From contig VZRN01004661.1 of assembly GCA_013397935.1 (NCBI GenBank), forward strand, positions 635,642 through 699,641: a stretch of 64,000 nucleotides of DNA, written 5' to 3'. A model generated the notes under the pieces. That model made no database searches. It had not been told where the DNA came from and was given only the letters and a program-made list of their open reading frames with translations. The translations under genes were made by a program, and so were the position numbers. Shown one piece after another: positions 12,600-24,270 of this stretch. How positions within the stretch are numbered: the first letter of the stretch is position 1; every line of letters begins with the position of its first letter. The stretch comes from Dasyornis broadbenti (lineage: Eukaryota > Chordata > Aves > Passeriformes > Dasyornithidae).

Positions 12600-13852
12600 T
12601 GCGTAACAGGCAACCAATTAACTGAAGTCCATGTGTAGCAAGGAGAGATTTCTAAATCCATCAATTCCTCTGGCAAACTCTTGAAGAAAATTAAGAGCAC
12701 CATATACAGCAACGTTAACTGGACCAGCACAGTTAATACAAAAGCAAAATATAAATTCCATGAAATGACAAAACTTAGGTGTTACACACTGTGTGTGGGA
12801 AAAGTATTTTAAAAGTAGATGTTTACTCTATATGCTCACAAAAATCCGATTTGTCAATATTTATGAAACTGCTTTGTAATAGTTTTTAACCAAGACTTGG
12901 ATTGTGGACTCCTCATGAAGTCCCAGGCTTGGCTAATTTAAACAAATAAGGGAAAACAAACTATGTGTTTGGAGAAAATTATTTTGAGTGGATCGTTACA
13001 GATTGTTCAGGATAATTGCATTACTCACTCCTGAAATACAAACCTTGTAGCAAACAGGAACTGTAGCAGAGCTACTGGGCATAACTGAGAAACAATACCT
13101 TGTTACTGACTCTCTGTGGCTTCCTATCATCTTTGCATTGGTAATGTGCAAATTATCTGCTTAAATACTCTTTAGAGACAATCTTGAAGTCCTTATTTGG
13201 GCCAATTTCACACTTCAGAGCAGTAAGATTTAGTCCAAAAGCACTTAATAATGAGGAACTGGAATAAATTTAAATTTATATTCTGATTCTTGCTCCATAC
13301 AGTCCCATATGTTTATGTTCATGGTTGTAGAACCAGGGCCGTAACTCCTTATAGATAAGAAAGTAAGAAGAAAAACACGCAACAGTTTTCTTGTGTGTCC
13401 TTCACAAATACTCTCCAAACAGGCAGAGTTATTGAACAGGAACATATATCAAAAAATTTAAAGTCTGCTAAATATATCCTTGCTCCAAGTAAAATAGACA
13501 TAGTTTATTTTGAACTTCTGCTTATATAAGAGAAACTAAGGGAGTGAGAAGTCTTCCTTTACTAACACAGGTTTCAAGGCATTGCATTATGAAAAAGCTG
13601 TGTGCTAGACTACAGAACAAACATATTTTTAGCCTGCTGATAGACAAAAGAGCTATTCTAAATAAATTCCAAAGTCTTTAAAGATCCCAGTAATTTTAGA
13701 GAATTTTCAGGTACCCTAATTCATTCCTATATTTCACTTGGGACTTACACCTGTACCAATGGACACTGCTCACAATCCTGACATTGTGCTAGACACCACA
13801 TAAAGAATAGTAATCAGCTACAAACAGCCTAAAGTCAAAAAAAAAAAAAAAA
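12600..13852. other. Non-coding; possible old repeat at about 13165-13250
   Basis: No gene is seen. A segment near 13170 (GAAGTCCTTATTTGGGC) resembles an old repeat type, with a GAAGTCCTTAnTCnGGC core, that I know from turtle, crocodilian and bird genomes. This is a weak match from memory. Confidence 0.4.
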
Positions 13853-13921
13853 NNNNNNNNNNNNNNNNNNNNNNNNNNNNNNNNNNNNNNNNNNNNNNNN
13901 NNNNNNNNAAAAAAAAAAAAA
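13838..13921. other. Assembly gap inside a poly-A run
   Basis: A run of A leads into 56 N (13853-13908) and A continues to 13920. The short GGACAGGACAGAC segment follows. Any open frame reading through the gap is an artefact. Confidence 0.95.
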
Positions 13922-14209
13922 GGACAGGACAGACAAGGCAGAAGGAATTCTGTGTTATGATTACAACAGTACAGAGACATTAAGTACCTTCCCTCACTAC
14001 CTATCCAAAAGCAGGGGGAAGGCTGAAATTGAATCTATATCTCTTATCTCTTTCCAGGGCATAGAAAACAACCCTATCAAAATCAACAATAGCTGAGGGC
14101 ACTCAGCACTTTGTAAGATTAGTAAGAAGTTCATCTTTCTTTAAAATAAAGCTATTGGAAGCCAAATATCACTGTCATTCATAACTGTGTAGCCTTGCAA
14201 AGATTCCTT
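13922..14209. other. Non-coding, nothing recognised
   Basis: No splice-bounded frame, RNA gene or repeat was seen in this short stretch. Confidence 0.6.
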
Positions 14210-14375
14210 ATTTCAGTGGAGATCCTTGGAGTGGAATTAGGATCTGGAGAGAGTCAGTTATTGAAACTGGTAAGTTTGGTAAGGAATTTTAACTAACTTC
14301 AATGGAGTTCCTTTGGATTTACACCAGCATAACAGTGTACTTGTCCTTGTACAGTTATACCAGTTAGCTCTCATA
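14210..14375. mobile_element. Old interspersed repeat, family not assigned
   Basis: The core includes ACTTCAATGGAGTTCC and GGATTTACACCAGCATAAC, which resemble a very common old repeat in turtles and crocodilians (core of the type CTTCAATGGAGTTACnCC...ATTTACACCnGTGTAAC). The copy is diverged, has no clear ends and has no coding capacity. The family name would need a repeat library. Confidence 0.45.
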
Positions 14376-15824
14376 AAAATAGAAAGGGCTGTTACCATCA
14401 CAACATAAACACTGGACTACATCTTGTGTACACTACTTAAAAAAAAAAAAAAGTATTGCATGATTGCTACAATTCTATTTTTATGTCTTTTTTCCAAAAA
14501 GAAAATATGGTTTTAATATAAGTTTACATCTGCATGGTATTACATACATGTAAAACAGATGTAACCCAATTACATTTTCATTTAAATTGCTAAATAGCTA
14601 CTTAAGTAAAAAGCTAAAATAACATACAAACAACAGTTACTATAATAACAAGTGTTCTTAGAATTAAATGAAAGGGATCAAAGCTACAGCACACAAAATT
14701 TGAGCTGGTCTTTGAAAAAGATACAGTGACATAACAGCACTGTATTGATTTACTCAGTAATTTAATGTCTCTACAACTCAGCCAGAAGACACATCTCAGT
14801 TTAGCAGAGGCACATGGAGGAAAATTCAGGGAGTTTATACAGAGACTTTGGGTCTCATAAAGATTAGACATACTCCACTGGAGTTTATGTAGCAAAATCC
14901 CAAATTGGAAATTAGAATACCAATGCAGTACATTTAACTTGATTATAGTTTTAGGCAGACCTGTCTGAACTGGCTGGACTCAGAAATCACATCCTACTAT
15001 TGCAACCTGAGTGTGCTTTTTTATTTTTAGCAGAGAATTGCAATCTTCAGAATAGATACTGTATTTATTTCTATTTCTGTGTATGCAAACATAAATTCAC
15101 TAAAGATAAATCTGAGGGACTAATAATAATTATATGGTGAGTACAGTGGAGAGACTAGAACCAACTCTCCTTGATTATTTAATGAAGGGAAAATAAATGT
15201 AATTTTCATACAAACTCATTTACCAGAAAGGGCTAAAGTTTCAAAGTCTGGACACAAAAGGGTGACTTGCATTGGTAAGGCACATCTAAGCATATGTGAG
15301 ATAATCTGGAAAAGGAAATACAAATGCAGGATTCTGTATTCCTACTGTAATGCTCAGGAACTTAAGATAGTGGTAATGTTTCCTATTAATATATTTGTAT
15401 TGCATGCAAATAGCTGTGACTTCTATTGGAGTAGCACTTGAGGGGAAAAGCAATCATACATTTTTATCTGCAATAAAGCCTATCTTTTAATTACCTTATT
15501 TGTTCACACTTTTATAGAGTTTGCCATCTGCATGCTTTTCTATCCAAGGCACTTGTACAGACTTGTGTAGGTGGATAATAAGATTACGAAGTTTGTATCT
15601 ACTGCCACGAAGCAGCCCTTATGTAGGTTTTGTGTGTACATCTACACTTTGCTAGAGACTGCTCTTTGTATCCTATTACATTTCTATTTGCTTATTCAAC
15701 TGCATATGACTAATGAAGGTTCAACAAGCTGATAAGTAGAGCTTTGTAGGAACATGCAAAAGCACGTTTTTTTTTTTCCTAACAAATTATTTTTATATTA
15801 AGTAAACAGTTAAGAACAGTCATA
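14376..15824. other. Non-coding stretch
   Basis: There is an A run at 14439-14452. The minus-strand frame at 14614-14895 (93 aa) is cysteine- and serine-rich with no motif, and I treat it as chance. No splice-bounded exon was found. Confidence 0.6.
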
Positions 15825-16056
15825 AAATCACAGAATCATAGAATGCTTTGGGTTGGAAGTGACCTTAAAGATCATCTTGTTCCAATCCCCTGCACTGGGC
15901 AGGGACGCTTTCCACTAGAGAAGGTCTCTCCAAGCCCTACCCAACCTGGCCTTGAACACCTCCAGGGATGGGGTAGCCACAGCTTCTCTGGGAATCTGTT
16001 GCAGTGGCTCATCCCCCTCACAGGGAAGAATCTCTTCCTAACATCTAATCTAAATC
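15825..16056 (-). mobile_element. CR1 LINE, 5'-truncated 3' end
   Basis: The plus strand begins with the reversed terminal octamers (AATCACAGAATCATAGAATG). It continues through GGGTTGGAAGTGACC, CCAACCTGGCCTTGAACACC, TCCAGGGATGG and GAATCTCTTCCTAACATCTAA, all standard blocks of the avian CR1 3' end in reverse orientation. About 230 bp survive, all 3' region with no reverse transcriptase. The 75-codon plus-strand frame over it is an antisense chance frame. This is the strongest evidence that the DNA is avian. Confidence 0.95.
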
Positions 16057-18240
16057 CAAGTGTCCCCTAGGAATTGCTTTTGTCTATGACCTTGCTTTGC
16101 TGACACTGCAGGCAGCAGCGATGTAACCAGGTTGACTCGAGGAGGCCACTCCCTGCTAAACTACACCTCTTGGCCTTTGTTATTTCAGTCTTGAACTATA
16201 GCAAACTCTAAGGAGTAACACAACTGAACATGTGTTTCATCTGCCAGCAGTTTGAAAGCAGGACAAGGTAACTAAAAGCACAAGCTATTTAAACCTTCCC
16301 ACTTACCCAAAACCATATGTAATTTGCCAGAGAAACTTGGGGGTTGTTAAAATGATAAGAGACACATTTGAAACAACTTCAGTCCCCAGGTCAACAGAAG
16401 TTCAGATTGCTCAGCATTTAATTACAGGTACTCACTATTGAGTCGAGCTCGGGACCAAAGTGAAATTCCCTTTTAGGATCCTCAAAATCTGTATTCTTTC
16501 ATTTTATTTTATTAATAGTCTACTCTTCTCTTGCTTTTATGCATCCAGACACGACTACAAGAAGTTTAATGTTTATAGACATTTCATTACTCAATGAAAA
16601 CACTTTGATTCTGTACAAAAATGTGACATTGAAATCAAAAGTTGAAACCAAAAGGTGCTTTAAGCCATAAACCAATTTTGGGGGAATATGCAAAGCCAGG
16701 ATGCAGATTTGAGTACTCCCTGTTGCTGCTGTACACTAGAAGGAAACATGACTACTGGAAAGTCCTATTATTTATTATCAGTCTGTCTTAAAAAGATAGA
16801 TCAAATAACATCACCAACATTAGGTGCAAGGAGTCTTTGAAGCAAAGGTTTGGTCTCCTCCTGCATCCTTTATGCTTTCTAGAACAAAGACGAGTCAGAG
16901 CTGATGACAGCACACTGCAGAATTCCTGGCTTCCAAACACCTAACGTTGCACACCTCTCCTTTTGTGCATTGAGGCTGAGTACATATAGGCTGAAGTACA
17001 TTTTTGCATGTCTTAGTATTAGATCTAGATCAACTGGAAAAAGACACATTTATCTTGCAAAAGCACAGCTTATTCTTTCCTCATTTTAAAGAAGTTATAT
17101 TCCTTAAAAGAAACATGAATTAACTTGCCAGGCAGATGCTATTCTGGTGTTCTCTTCTGTGCGGTCCGGACAGAATAAATCAGCTTTATAAAAACTTCCA
17201 TTTCCACATAATACTGAGGCCCTGTATTAGTATTTATAGAAAACTTGTGATCTGAATGAAAAAAAGTACTGTGCGTTTTTTCTGTGGGGAAAAAAAAAAA
17301 ATCAAAAGTAGTTACTTTGTCATGAAAGGTTCAGTGTATGCAGTCACACGCATTAGAACACTGACACTTCTAAAGGAGGAATCAGCCTCTGACCCTATTT
17401 TGAAGTGCCAATACCACTTTAGTGCTTGCATTTTAAAATATTTATTTCCTTCATAGATATTTTATGTGGAGATCTCAGTCCCTCAGCAGCAAACATTCTT
17501 ATTTTCACAGTAGCAGAAGCCCAAGACTAACATGATCCTTTCATATGAAAGACTTTCCTTCTTGGAAATCAGATTGCCTTCTCCTGTCATAAATGCATAA
17601 AATCACGTCTGCATTTGGTAATGGACAGATGTAAAATCATAAATATGAAAAAGCAAGTTCTTCAGCAAAAAGCTGAAGAAAAGCATTTCTATATTCTTGT
17701 CTCTAGGAGGGAAATATCCTTTGTTTTGAATTGTTGTATTTACGCTGTGAGATAATTTACATCACTTTTCAACTTAGCTCTAATTCCTCTATAGTTCTGC
17801 AACTTCTCTTTTTGGAGGCGGCCATGTAGAACCACTGATTATTAGAAAGTCGAGAAACTGACCCAGTGAAGAATTATTTTAAATTTTTTTTCAGTTTCTA
17901 AGTGAGTTTCACACTTTCAACTGCATTTTTCCCCTCACAAACAATAATTACATTTCTGAATGCTGCCAGAACTGAAGCCTGTGAAGTACTTCATAGAAAT
18001 CTGGTAACCTTGAACCAGTAAGTCCCAGCACAGTGGATCAGCTTTTTTTTTTCTCTCTAGTACCTCCTACACAATAAAATCAATACTGTCTGATAGGATA
18101 AATAACTATCAAGAAAAACACTCCACCTCTGAAACAAGGTGCCTTTCATAACATAAGACATCTTTGTTCTCTTTTTTTACCCTTAATCTTACTGGGCCCA
18201 CAATTCTTAAAATCTGTTTGCGTCTTGAGCATTTAAAATT
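16057..18240. other. Non-coding stretch
   Basis: No gene or recognised element was seen. Short frames at 16904-17456 lack splice signals and family resemblance. The GGAGGCGGCCATG near 17813-17825 is an isolated GC-rich patch. Confidence 0.6.
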
Positions 18241-18253
18241 CATATGATATTCA

Positions 18254-18294
18254 TTTGATATTCTCTTCCACAGTTTGATATTGTCTTCTAGCAG
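18254..18294 (+). repeat. Tandem duplication, 20/21-bp unit ending in CAG
   Basis: TTTGATATTCTCTTCCACAG (18254-18273) is followed directly by TTTGATATTGTCTTCTAGCAG (18274-18294, one base longer). Both units look like pyrimidine-rich 3' splice sites on the plus strand. Confidence 0.75.
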
Positions 18295-19170
18295 GTCCTT
18301 GTCCTCCCATGTCCCATTCTTGGTCCATTCACCTCTTCAAGTGACCAGTTCCTTCATATGGAATGTATTATTTGCTTTCCAACATAATAAACACTCTGCT
18401 GTCTATTGATGTGACCCCACTGTCAAACTCACATCATGCCCCTGACAACTCTTTGCAAATTTCTTAACTTAAAAACTTCAAATGACTGATCCATCTTCTA
18501 CAATCCCTTGAGTCCCTGTTTTTCCAGGACATGTTAGGGAATTCAGAAAATTACTTCAAGACACACAATAACATATAGGAATATAAAATGTGTTACATGT
18601 AATCTTCATTAGTGATTTATTTGGGAGCATACTTATGCAATTATGAGCAGATCTGGCTGTTTCTAAGAAAAGGAAGAAATCTGTTTCCCATCTTGGTGAA
18701 ATTTAATATTGCTAGAGATATTTGTACTCTTGTTCATAAAATATAAGATGTTCACCACCTCTGTCTTTCCTGTCCTTGCTCTGTACTGTGTTTTATACGG
18801 ATATCATGCAAGTCAATTAGTTTGATAAAGTAAAACCTAGTAAAAGCTAAAAAGTAAAAAGTAGCTTTTTACCAAACTGATAGAAACTTACCCTATATAT
18901 TTATATCGTGTGTAGAAAGTGGCTACATCCAAGGTAATTTGGTTCCAGATAACTGCCAGACCCTAGTCAAGGGATGCATAATACCATCTTTCTGAATTTT
19001 CCTCTACTGTATGAGATAAAGCACCAAACTAACTTTACCTGTTTTCATTTGGACTTCAGAAACCTGTGGGGATGGAAAAGTAATCCCAGGAACTGTTTCT
19101 TTGACTGATTTGCATGTTCCATCAAATAAGCAGGTGCTTATTTTTCCCTATGTACGGCATAATGGAGAAG
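18295..19170. other. Non-coding stretch; possible microexon at 19039-19063 (-)
   Basis: No gene is supported. On the minus strand, TTCCATCCCCACAG|GTTTC and AACAG|GTAAAG bound a 25-nt block at 19039-19063. That is too short and isolated to call an exon. Confidence 0.5.
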
Positions 19171-19171
19171 A

Positions 19172-19258
19172 TGATCATTCTGAAACTTGTACAATTTAGA
19201 ATTCACTCATACACATAAATTTCACTTGGTTCTTTATATACATATCTGTTGAAACAAA
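19172..19258 (+). repeat. Diverged dispersed repeat, copy 1
   Basis: It shares TAGAATTCACTCATACAC, AAATTTCACTTGGTT and TTATA segments, in the same order and orientation, with 22071-22148. Copy 1 has about 12 extra bases between TGATCAT and ACAAT. The family is unknown. Confidence 0.8.
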
Positions 19259-21150
19259 CCTCCAACTAAAAGGCTAAAAGAAATGTTATTTTATTAAGTA
19301 GCACATGGAAATAAGCCTAGCAATTTCACAGACATAATATGGAGAGAGCAGCAGGGATAAAACGAAAAGAATATAAGTATAGAGAGATCCTTCTGGGACC
19401 CTTAAAGTTTTATGAGAATAGCCCTAGTGAAAGATCTCTGAACGTGTAAATGTAAATTAATTGAAGAAATTGAATCTTTACCTGCATAAATTTGTTAAAT
19501 GTAACAATTAAAATCTATTTAAATGTTAACGATCTAAAATTTAAAATGTGCCCTCTATTAACAGCAATGAAACCCTTTACAGTTTAATCAACATTAATGA
19601 AAGAAAAATGTTAAGGTAACAAAACCTAGTGCATTAGAAGCTGTTGGGGAACAGGATTTTTTTTTTTAATTAAGTTTTTAATAATAAGATTATAGCATTT
19701 GATAGATGCATGCTGTATAAAAGAAAATCTGCAAGGGATGAATTTAAGAAGAGAAACAATCCTATATACACTCTGGAAAGTCATTCATCAATTGGGCACT
19801 GTCACCTTCTATACACAAAACCAAAACTTGGTATCAGAAATTGAACAAGTAACTCTTAGGAAGCTGAAGAGCAAAGATTGAAATAAGCCACTCATCACTA
19901 CCTAAAACACAAGTCTCCTGTATGCATATCATCAGTAGCAAACTCACTGCACCCAAAACTGCTAAGCAGGAATACTCTATGGGAATGAAATGAGTAAAAG
20001 GTGGAATAGCTGCATCTGTATACAGCATACATTTGCCTAATATTATGCCATTAAGGACCATGCAAAATATTTTATCTTCATATAAAACAAATAGATTACC
20101 CAAAAATTTACAAACTGACTACATACAGCAATCAAAGCAAATAAGAAAGCAACAATGAATGTTAATACATTTCCATGCCTTACAGATCACTAACATTTTT
20201 AATATAGAATTAAAACAAATTAATGAAAGAAAATCTTTAGTAACTAAAATTTAACAACAGCTGCTATCTTAATAAAACACTGGCTTGTAACAGAAAAATA
20301 GAGAACAGCTGCACAGGAGAAGTTTTTGGGAGTCAATATAAAAATTCTGATAGTTGATGGTCCGGCACTAAAATGAAATTATCATCACTGTATGCAAACA
20401 AGCCTTCTGAACTAAATATTAATATAAAGTTCTATAAAATTCTTCAATGCCCTATTTATAAGGAGGAGTCTTGCCAGCAGAGGTCCAGAACTTAACGTCT
20501 GCATTTTTTTCTATATCCAAGGTATTCCAGACAGAATATAACCTCAGTTAAGAACAGATACTTGTGAAGTTCCTTTACACGTACACTGATATATCAACAC
20601 CAGTATTCTGCCTAGCAAAGAGATCGTAAACATCTTCGTTCTTTTACCCAAGGCAAGTAAATAAACTCTGAGCTGCCTTCAGTTCCTCTTGTATTCTTAA
20701 TGATGCATAAATTAAACTCTACTGCATAAAGTCACTGAGAACAAGTATCTATGCAGGACCATTAAAGATACCACTTTTGCATCAGAAATCCTGTTAGCCA
20801 CAAATTATTGGGGCTAAATCAATATCCAGAGAGACAAACACTTATTCTCTTTTTTTTTTTTTCTCCCTTTTGCTGTGTGCTATTGTCCCTCACTGTGTGG
20901 CACTGAGCTAGAAAGGTTTTTGGTCTAACCTGGCATGGTGCTGCTCACCATGGGGGAAAGAGAGCAACACAACAGATTATTATAGAAACTGCACAGCATT
21001 CTTCTTCTCCCATTCTTCTTACTGATAGACATGTTCATTACAATATTGTCTTAAAAGCCACAAATGGAGAGACTATTAAAACAACAAACAAGGATGCTAC
21101 TTAAAAATTATTAATCTTGACTTGCATAAATGTGGTATTTAGAAGAGGAA
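19259..21150. other. AT-rich non-coding stretch
   Basis: No gene is seen. There is a T run near 19659 and another near 20851. The minus-strand frame at 19834-20103 (89 aa) has no motif or splice support. Confidence 0.6.
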
Positions 21151-21215
21151 GTACTTGGTATTCAGGCCATGCGTGCCCCATGATGCTCTGAAAGAAGGGA
21201 CCACTGGGAACAACT

Positions 21216-21374
21216 ATGGACACTAATGAGCTACAGCTGAAGTACAAAGATGCAGAATTGTTCCTGGGCAAACGTGTGCTGGGGAAGGAAGTTCATACAA
21301 TGACAAAGGTTCCTTTCCTGCAGTGGGAGGTGGAGTCTCTAACTTGCAATTTATGTGGAGGAAACGTTCCCAAA
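21216..21374 (+). CDS. Candidate small coding exon, unknown product
   Basis: An ATG at 21216 sits in a good context (A at -3, G at +4) and opens 53 codons. The frame begins MDTNELQLKYKDAELFLGKR and later has a CNLCGG segment. It stays open to a strong plus-strand donor at 21375 (CCCAAA|GTAAGTAT, phase 0); unspliced, it stops at 21393-21395 after 59 codons. The residues are mixed and protein-like rather than low complexity. An internal acceptor (TTCCTTTCCTGCAG|T, exon from 21324) would give an alternative 51-nt exon in the same frame. I do not recognise the protein, no CpG-rich promoter lies upstream, and no partner exon was found. It may be a real first exon, a relic or chance. Confidence 0.2.
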
Positions 21375-21395
21375 GTAAGTATCTGGTTTGTGTAA

Positions 21396-21815
21396 ATCTC
21401 TCTTCTCAACCCATTTCTTTCCCTCCTCTCTACCACAAGACAGACCTATCTATAACAATAATTTATCTACAACTCAAGTCTATTCAGCATTGCTGAAGCC
21501 TTCCTTAAATCATACATGCACATGCTTAGGTTAATAAACTATTCTGTTTACTTGCCAATACTTATCAAAACTCTGTAATGATAAAAAAGGACATAGGCTA
21601 GAAAATAGGAGCTTAAAGAACCTAAACATTTTTCATAAGTTTTGTAACCGTTTGTAAGAAAGAATTTTTAATTCAGAATAAAGGACAAATGCTGCTCTTT
21701 TAATTATCAACATTTATCTCTGGGACAAGAACATCAGGTAAATAATATAGAAGATTCTTTTAATATAGAGGACAGATGGCTACTTCACTCCTGGGACTTC
21801 CTTAGACTGCCCCAG
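21396..21815. other. Non-coding, nothing recognised
   Basis: No splice-bounded frame or repeat was seen between the candidate exon and the A/C tract. The short minus-strand frames near 21780-21982 arise from the low-complexity tract. Confidence 0.6.
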
Positions 21816-21888
21816 AAAAAAAAAAAAAAAAACAAACCAACAAAAAAGACAACCAACAACCCAAAACAAAACCAACACCAAAACCCCC
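21816..21888. repeat. A/C-only low-complexity tract
   Basis: After 17 A residues the strand is almost only A and C (one G, no T) for 73 nt, with CCAACAA and AAAACC units. Frames read here are artefacts of composition. Confidence 0.85.
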
Positions 21889-22070
21889 ATAATTTTAAAA
21901 GGCTTTGAGTATTCCCAAAGGAACGATAGTCTGGATGCAGGAAAACTGAGCCGTCTTGTTTGCAAAGCAAATGATAAAACATTTGATGGCTATACAGAAA
22001 CTCCTAAGGATGCCAATTTACAAAATTAACTTTTAATAATATTCACTTTAAACAGTAATTCCTTGCCATC

Positions 22071-22148
22071 TGATCATAACAATCTAGAATTCACTCATAC
22101 ACTTGCAAATTTCACTTGGTTATTTATACAAAAATATTTTGAAATAAA
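22071..22148 (+). repeat. Diverged dispersed repeat, copy 2
   Basis: This is the partner of 19172-19258, sharing TAGAATTCACTCATACAC and AAATTTCACTTGGTT in order. The copies are about 2.9 kb apart in direct orientation. Confidence 0.8.
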
Positions 22149-22149
22149 G

Positions 22150-23400
22150 CTTTGGGAAAGCAGAATTATGTTAGCAGAATTTAAAATAATACAACACGTA
22201 AATGCAGCCTGGAAGCTAGAAATGCTTAGTAAAGGTGTTGCTTGTTTGCAAGTAACAAAACCAAAGCAGACTGCACAATCCTTTAAAAAAACACTGCTGC
22301 TTATCTAAAATCATACATGCATCCATGTGTGTATGTGACATTTCATAGGCATGTTTCATACTTCATTTACACGGTGTTAATATCGTAAGGTGTGAATCCA
22401 CATTTTCTCCTTGAGTGTTAATACTCTTTATGTCCTGCTGGGTAGGCAGCCAGAACCAAACCAGTGTTCTGAACTGTCCCTGACAATAGTTAACCTTCCT
22501 ACCCTTGGTTTTCAGCACAGTAAAACCATTTACTTTCATAAATTTTAAATTTCTCATTTAAAAAAAAAAAAAAAAAAAAGAGAGAGTCTGAATAAAAGAA
22601 GAATTTCATACCAGCTTAGGAAAACTGAAAGCTGTCCTTCTTGCAACATTGATTGAATATTCTGCAATTGCAGTGTAATGTGATTATTCCTGAGGGTTTA
22701 CACTTCCCTAAAAAAGATTGGAGTCTACTTGACTAAATCAGGCTCATCTCCATTTCTGGTGCTTTGGGCCACAAATGATAATTTCTGCCTCCCATTTTTC
22801 TTTACATTGGCTTAAAAAAACACAAAGCAGTAAGTTTCTCCTTTTTTTCCCCTCAAGTCTTTACATGTAAAGAATGAAATAATGCAAATATTTTTCCTCA
22901 TTGATTTTAGACCAAAGTTTCAAAACAGCAGTATTTTATATTGCAAGAAGTGTCCTTTAAATAATTAAACCATTCAGCTCCTTCCCTAAGTTAAAAAATA
23001 TATAGAACAAGCACAGCCATCAATACAGGATTTGCCCCTCTCTGAATTAATCCAATTATTCAAATGTCAGTTATAACTGTCAGAGAGCAGTTCCTTGGGC
23101 TGGACCAAACTGTTAAAAATTAAAACTGTTTTACCTCGTTTAGTCTCTCTGCCTTTTTAATGTAAAATCCATGGTCTTGACAAAAAGTTGTGGGATTTGA
23201 CACCCAATGCAACACAACCCTATTTCTGTCATACATGCATAATTCACTTTGGAAATTTGCACTTGCTTTAAAATATTACTAAAATATACATGTAACATAT
23301 GCTAATTCAGCCGCACTGGCTTGCAAGCTCCAGCCACTAGGTTATATGTAAACTTTGCCAAGTGCATACACTGTACATAAAGGGATTATAAATGAAAGAA
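22150..23400. other. AT-rich non-coding stretch
   Basis: A run of 20 A occurs at 22560-22579. No gene, RNA or named repeat was recognised. Confidence 0.6.
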
Positions 23401-24270
23401 AAGATCACTGTCCCTAGCTCTCAGTTTCCAGCCTTGGCCAAACTGACAGCCCCAAATCCCAGCAACATCTAACATGCCCTTCCTGTGGAGAAGACAGCCT
23501 GTTCTCAGAGTCTTAATTACATCCCAGCTGACTGCCCAGCGTTGCCAAAATCAGGCAACAAACGATGCACCTTCACTTGCAATATGGTCTGCTAAACAGA
23601 CTCCCAGTCACACAGAAAGAAACTTTCACAACAAGGAGAAATAAAGGGACAAGCGAGAGAGTGAGGGAGAGGGCAAGCAGCAATCAAGACACGGCAAAAG
23701 CCTCCTCCCAGCCTCCTGAGGGAGCGGCGAGCAGCAGCACGTAACAAACAAGGCTATCCCTCGCTCACAACGAACTCGCAGCCCAAGGTGCCTCATGCCA
23801 AGGACTGCTGTTCTCCAAGATGGGCCACTGTACCTAAGACTCGCTAGATTAATGATTGTTAAGGAAGGCTAACCAACCCCTCACTGCTCAGGCCATTATA
23901 ATTACAGAAGAACAGCATGCCGCATTCTGCAATCGCAAATGGTATCATATGTTTTCCTGGCCGGCTTGCACGAGGAGCTTTATTTACACAGATGAAATAC
24001 GACAGAATGCAGATCCAAAGCAGAAGAATTTTAAAATTAACAGAATTGTGCGAACTTGTGGATATCAACCACACAAAGTTGCACCAAAATCTGGTTTAGC
24101 TTGCAGAGCTACAAAGATCAGAGTCTCTTGTGAGGGAAAATGCTCACCCTTTGTCCCTGAGTCTCATGGTTATACAGAAAATACAGCACTGAACATGTCC
24201 TATTCTCTTAATGAAAGGAATTCAACTTTACAGAAGTGCTTATTAAGCACTTTTACTATGAGCACTTGAT
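23400..24270. promoter_or_regulatory. Candidate conserved regulatory block with NK2-type motifs
   Basis: From about 23400 the sequence is less AT-rich and keeps several CpGs (for example GAGCGGCGAGC, AATCGCAAATGG, GGCCGGCTTGCACGAGG). From 23890 it has homeodomain-like TTATAATTAC, an E-box CATATG and FOX-like TTTATTTACA. At 24234-24252 AAGTGCTTATTAAGCACTT is a perfect 8-bp inverted repeat carrying AAGTG cores, with another CACTTGA at 24262. The 137-codon frame over 23856-24269 has no domain, and overlapping frames on both strands are also open. This fits low stop density in a constrained non-coding block better than a gene. Regulatory function is inference. Confidence 0.3.

Noticed and set aside
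13789..13980. Frame reading across the N gap
   Set aside because: The gap content is unknown, so the frame is an artefact.
15843..16070. 75-codon plus-strand frame
   Set aside because: It lies almost entirely in the antisense strand of the CR1 3' end.
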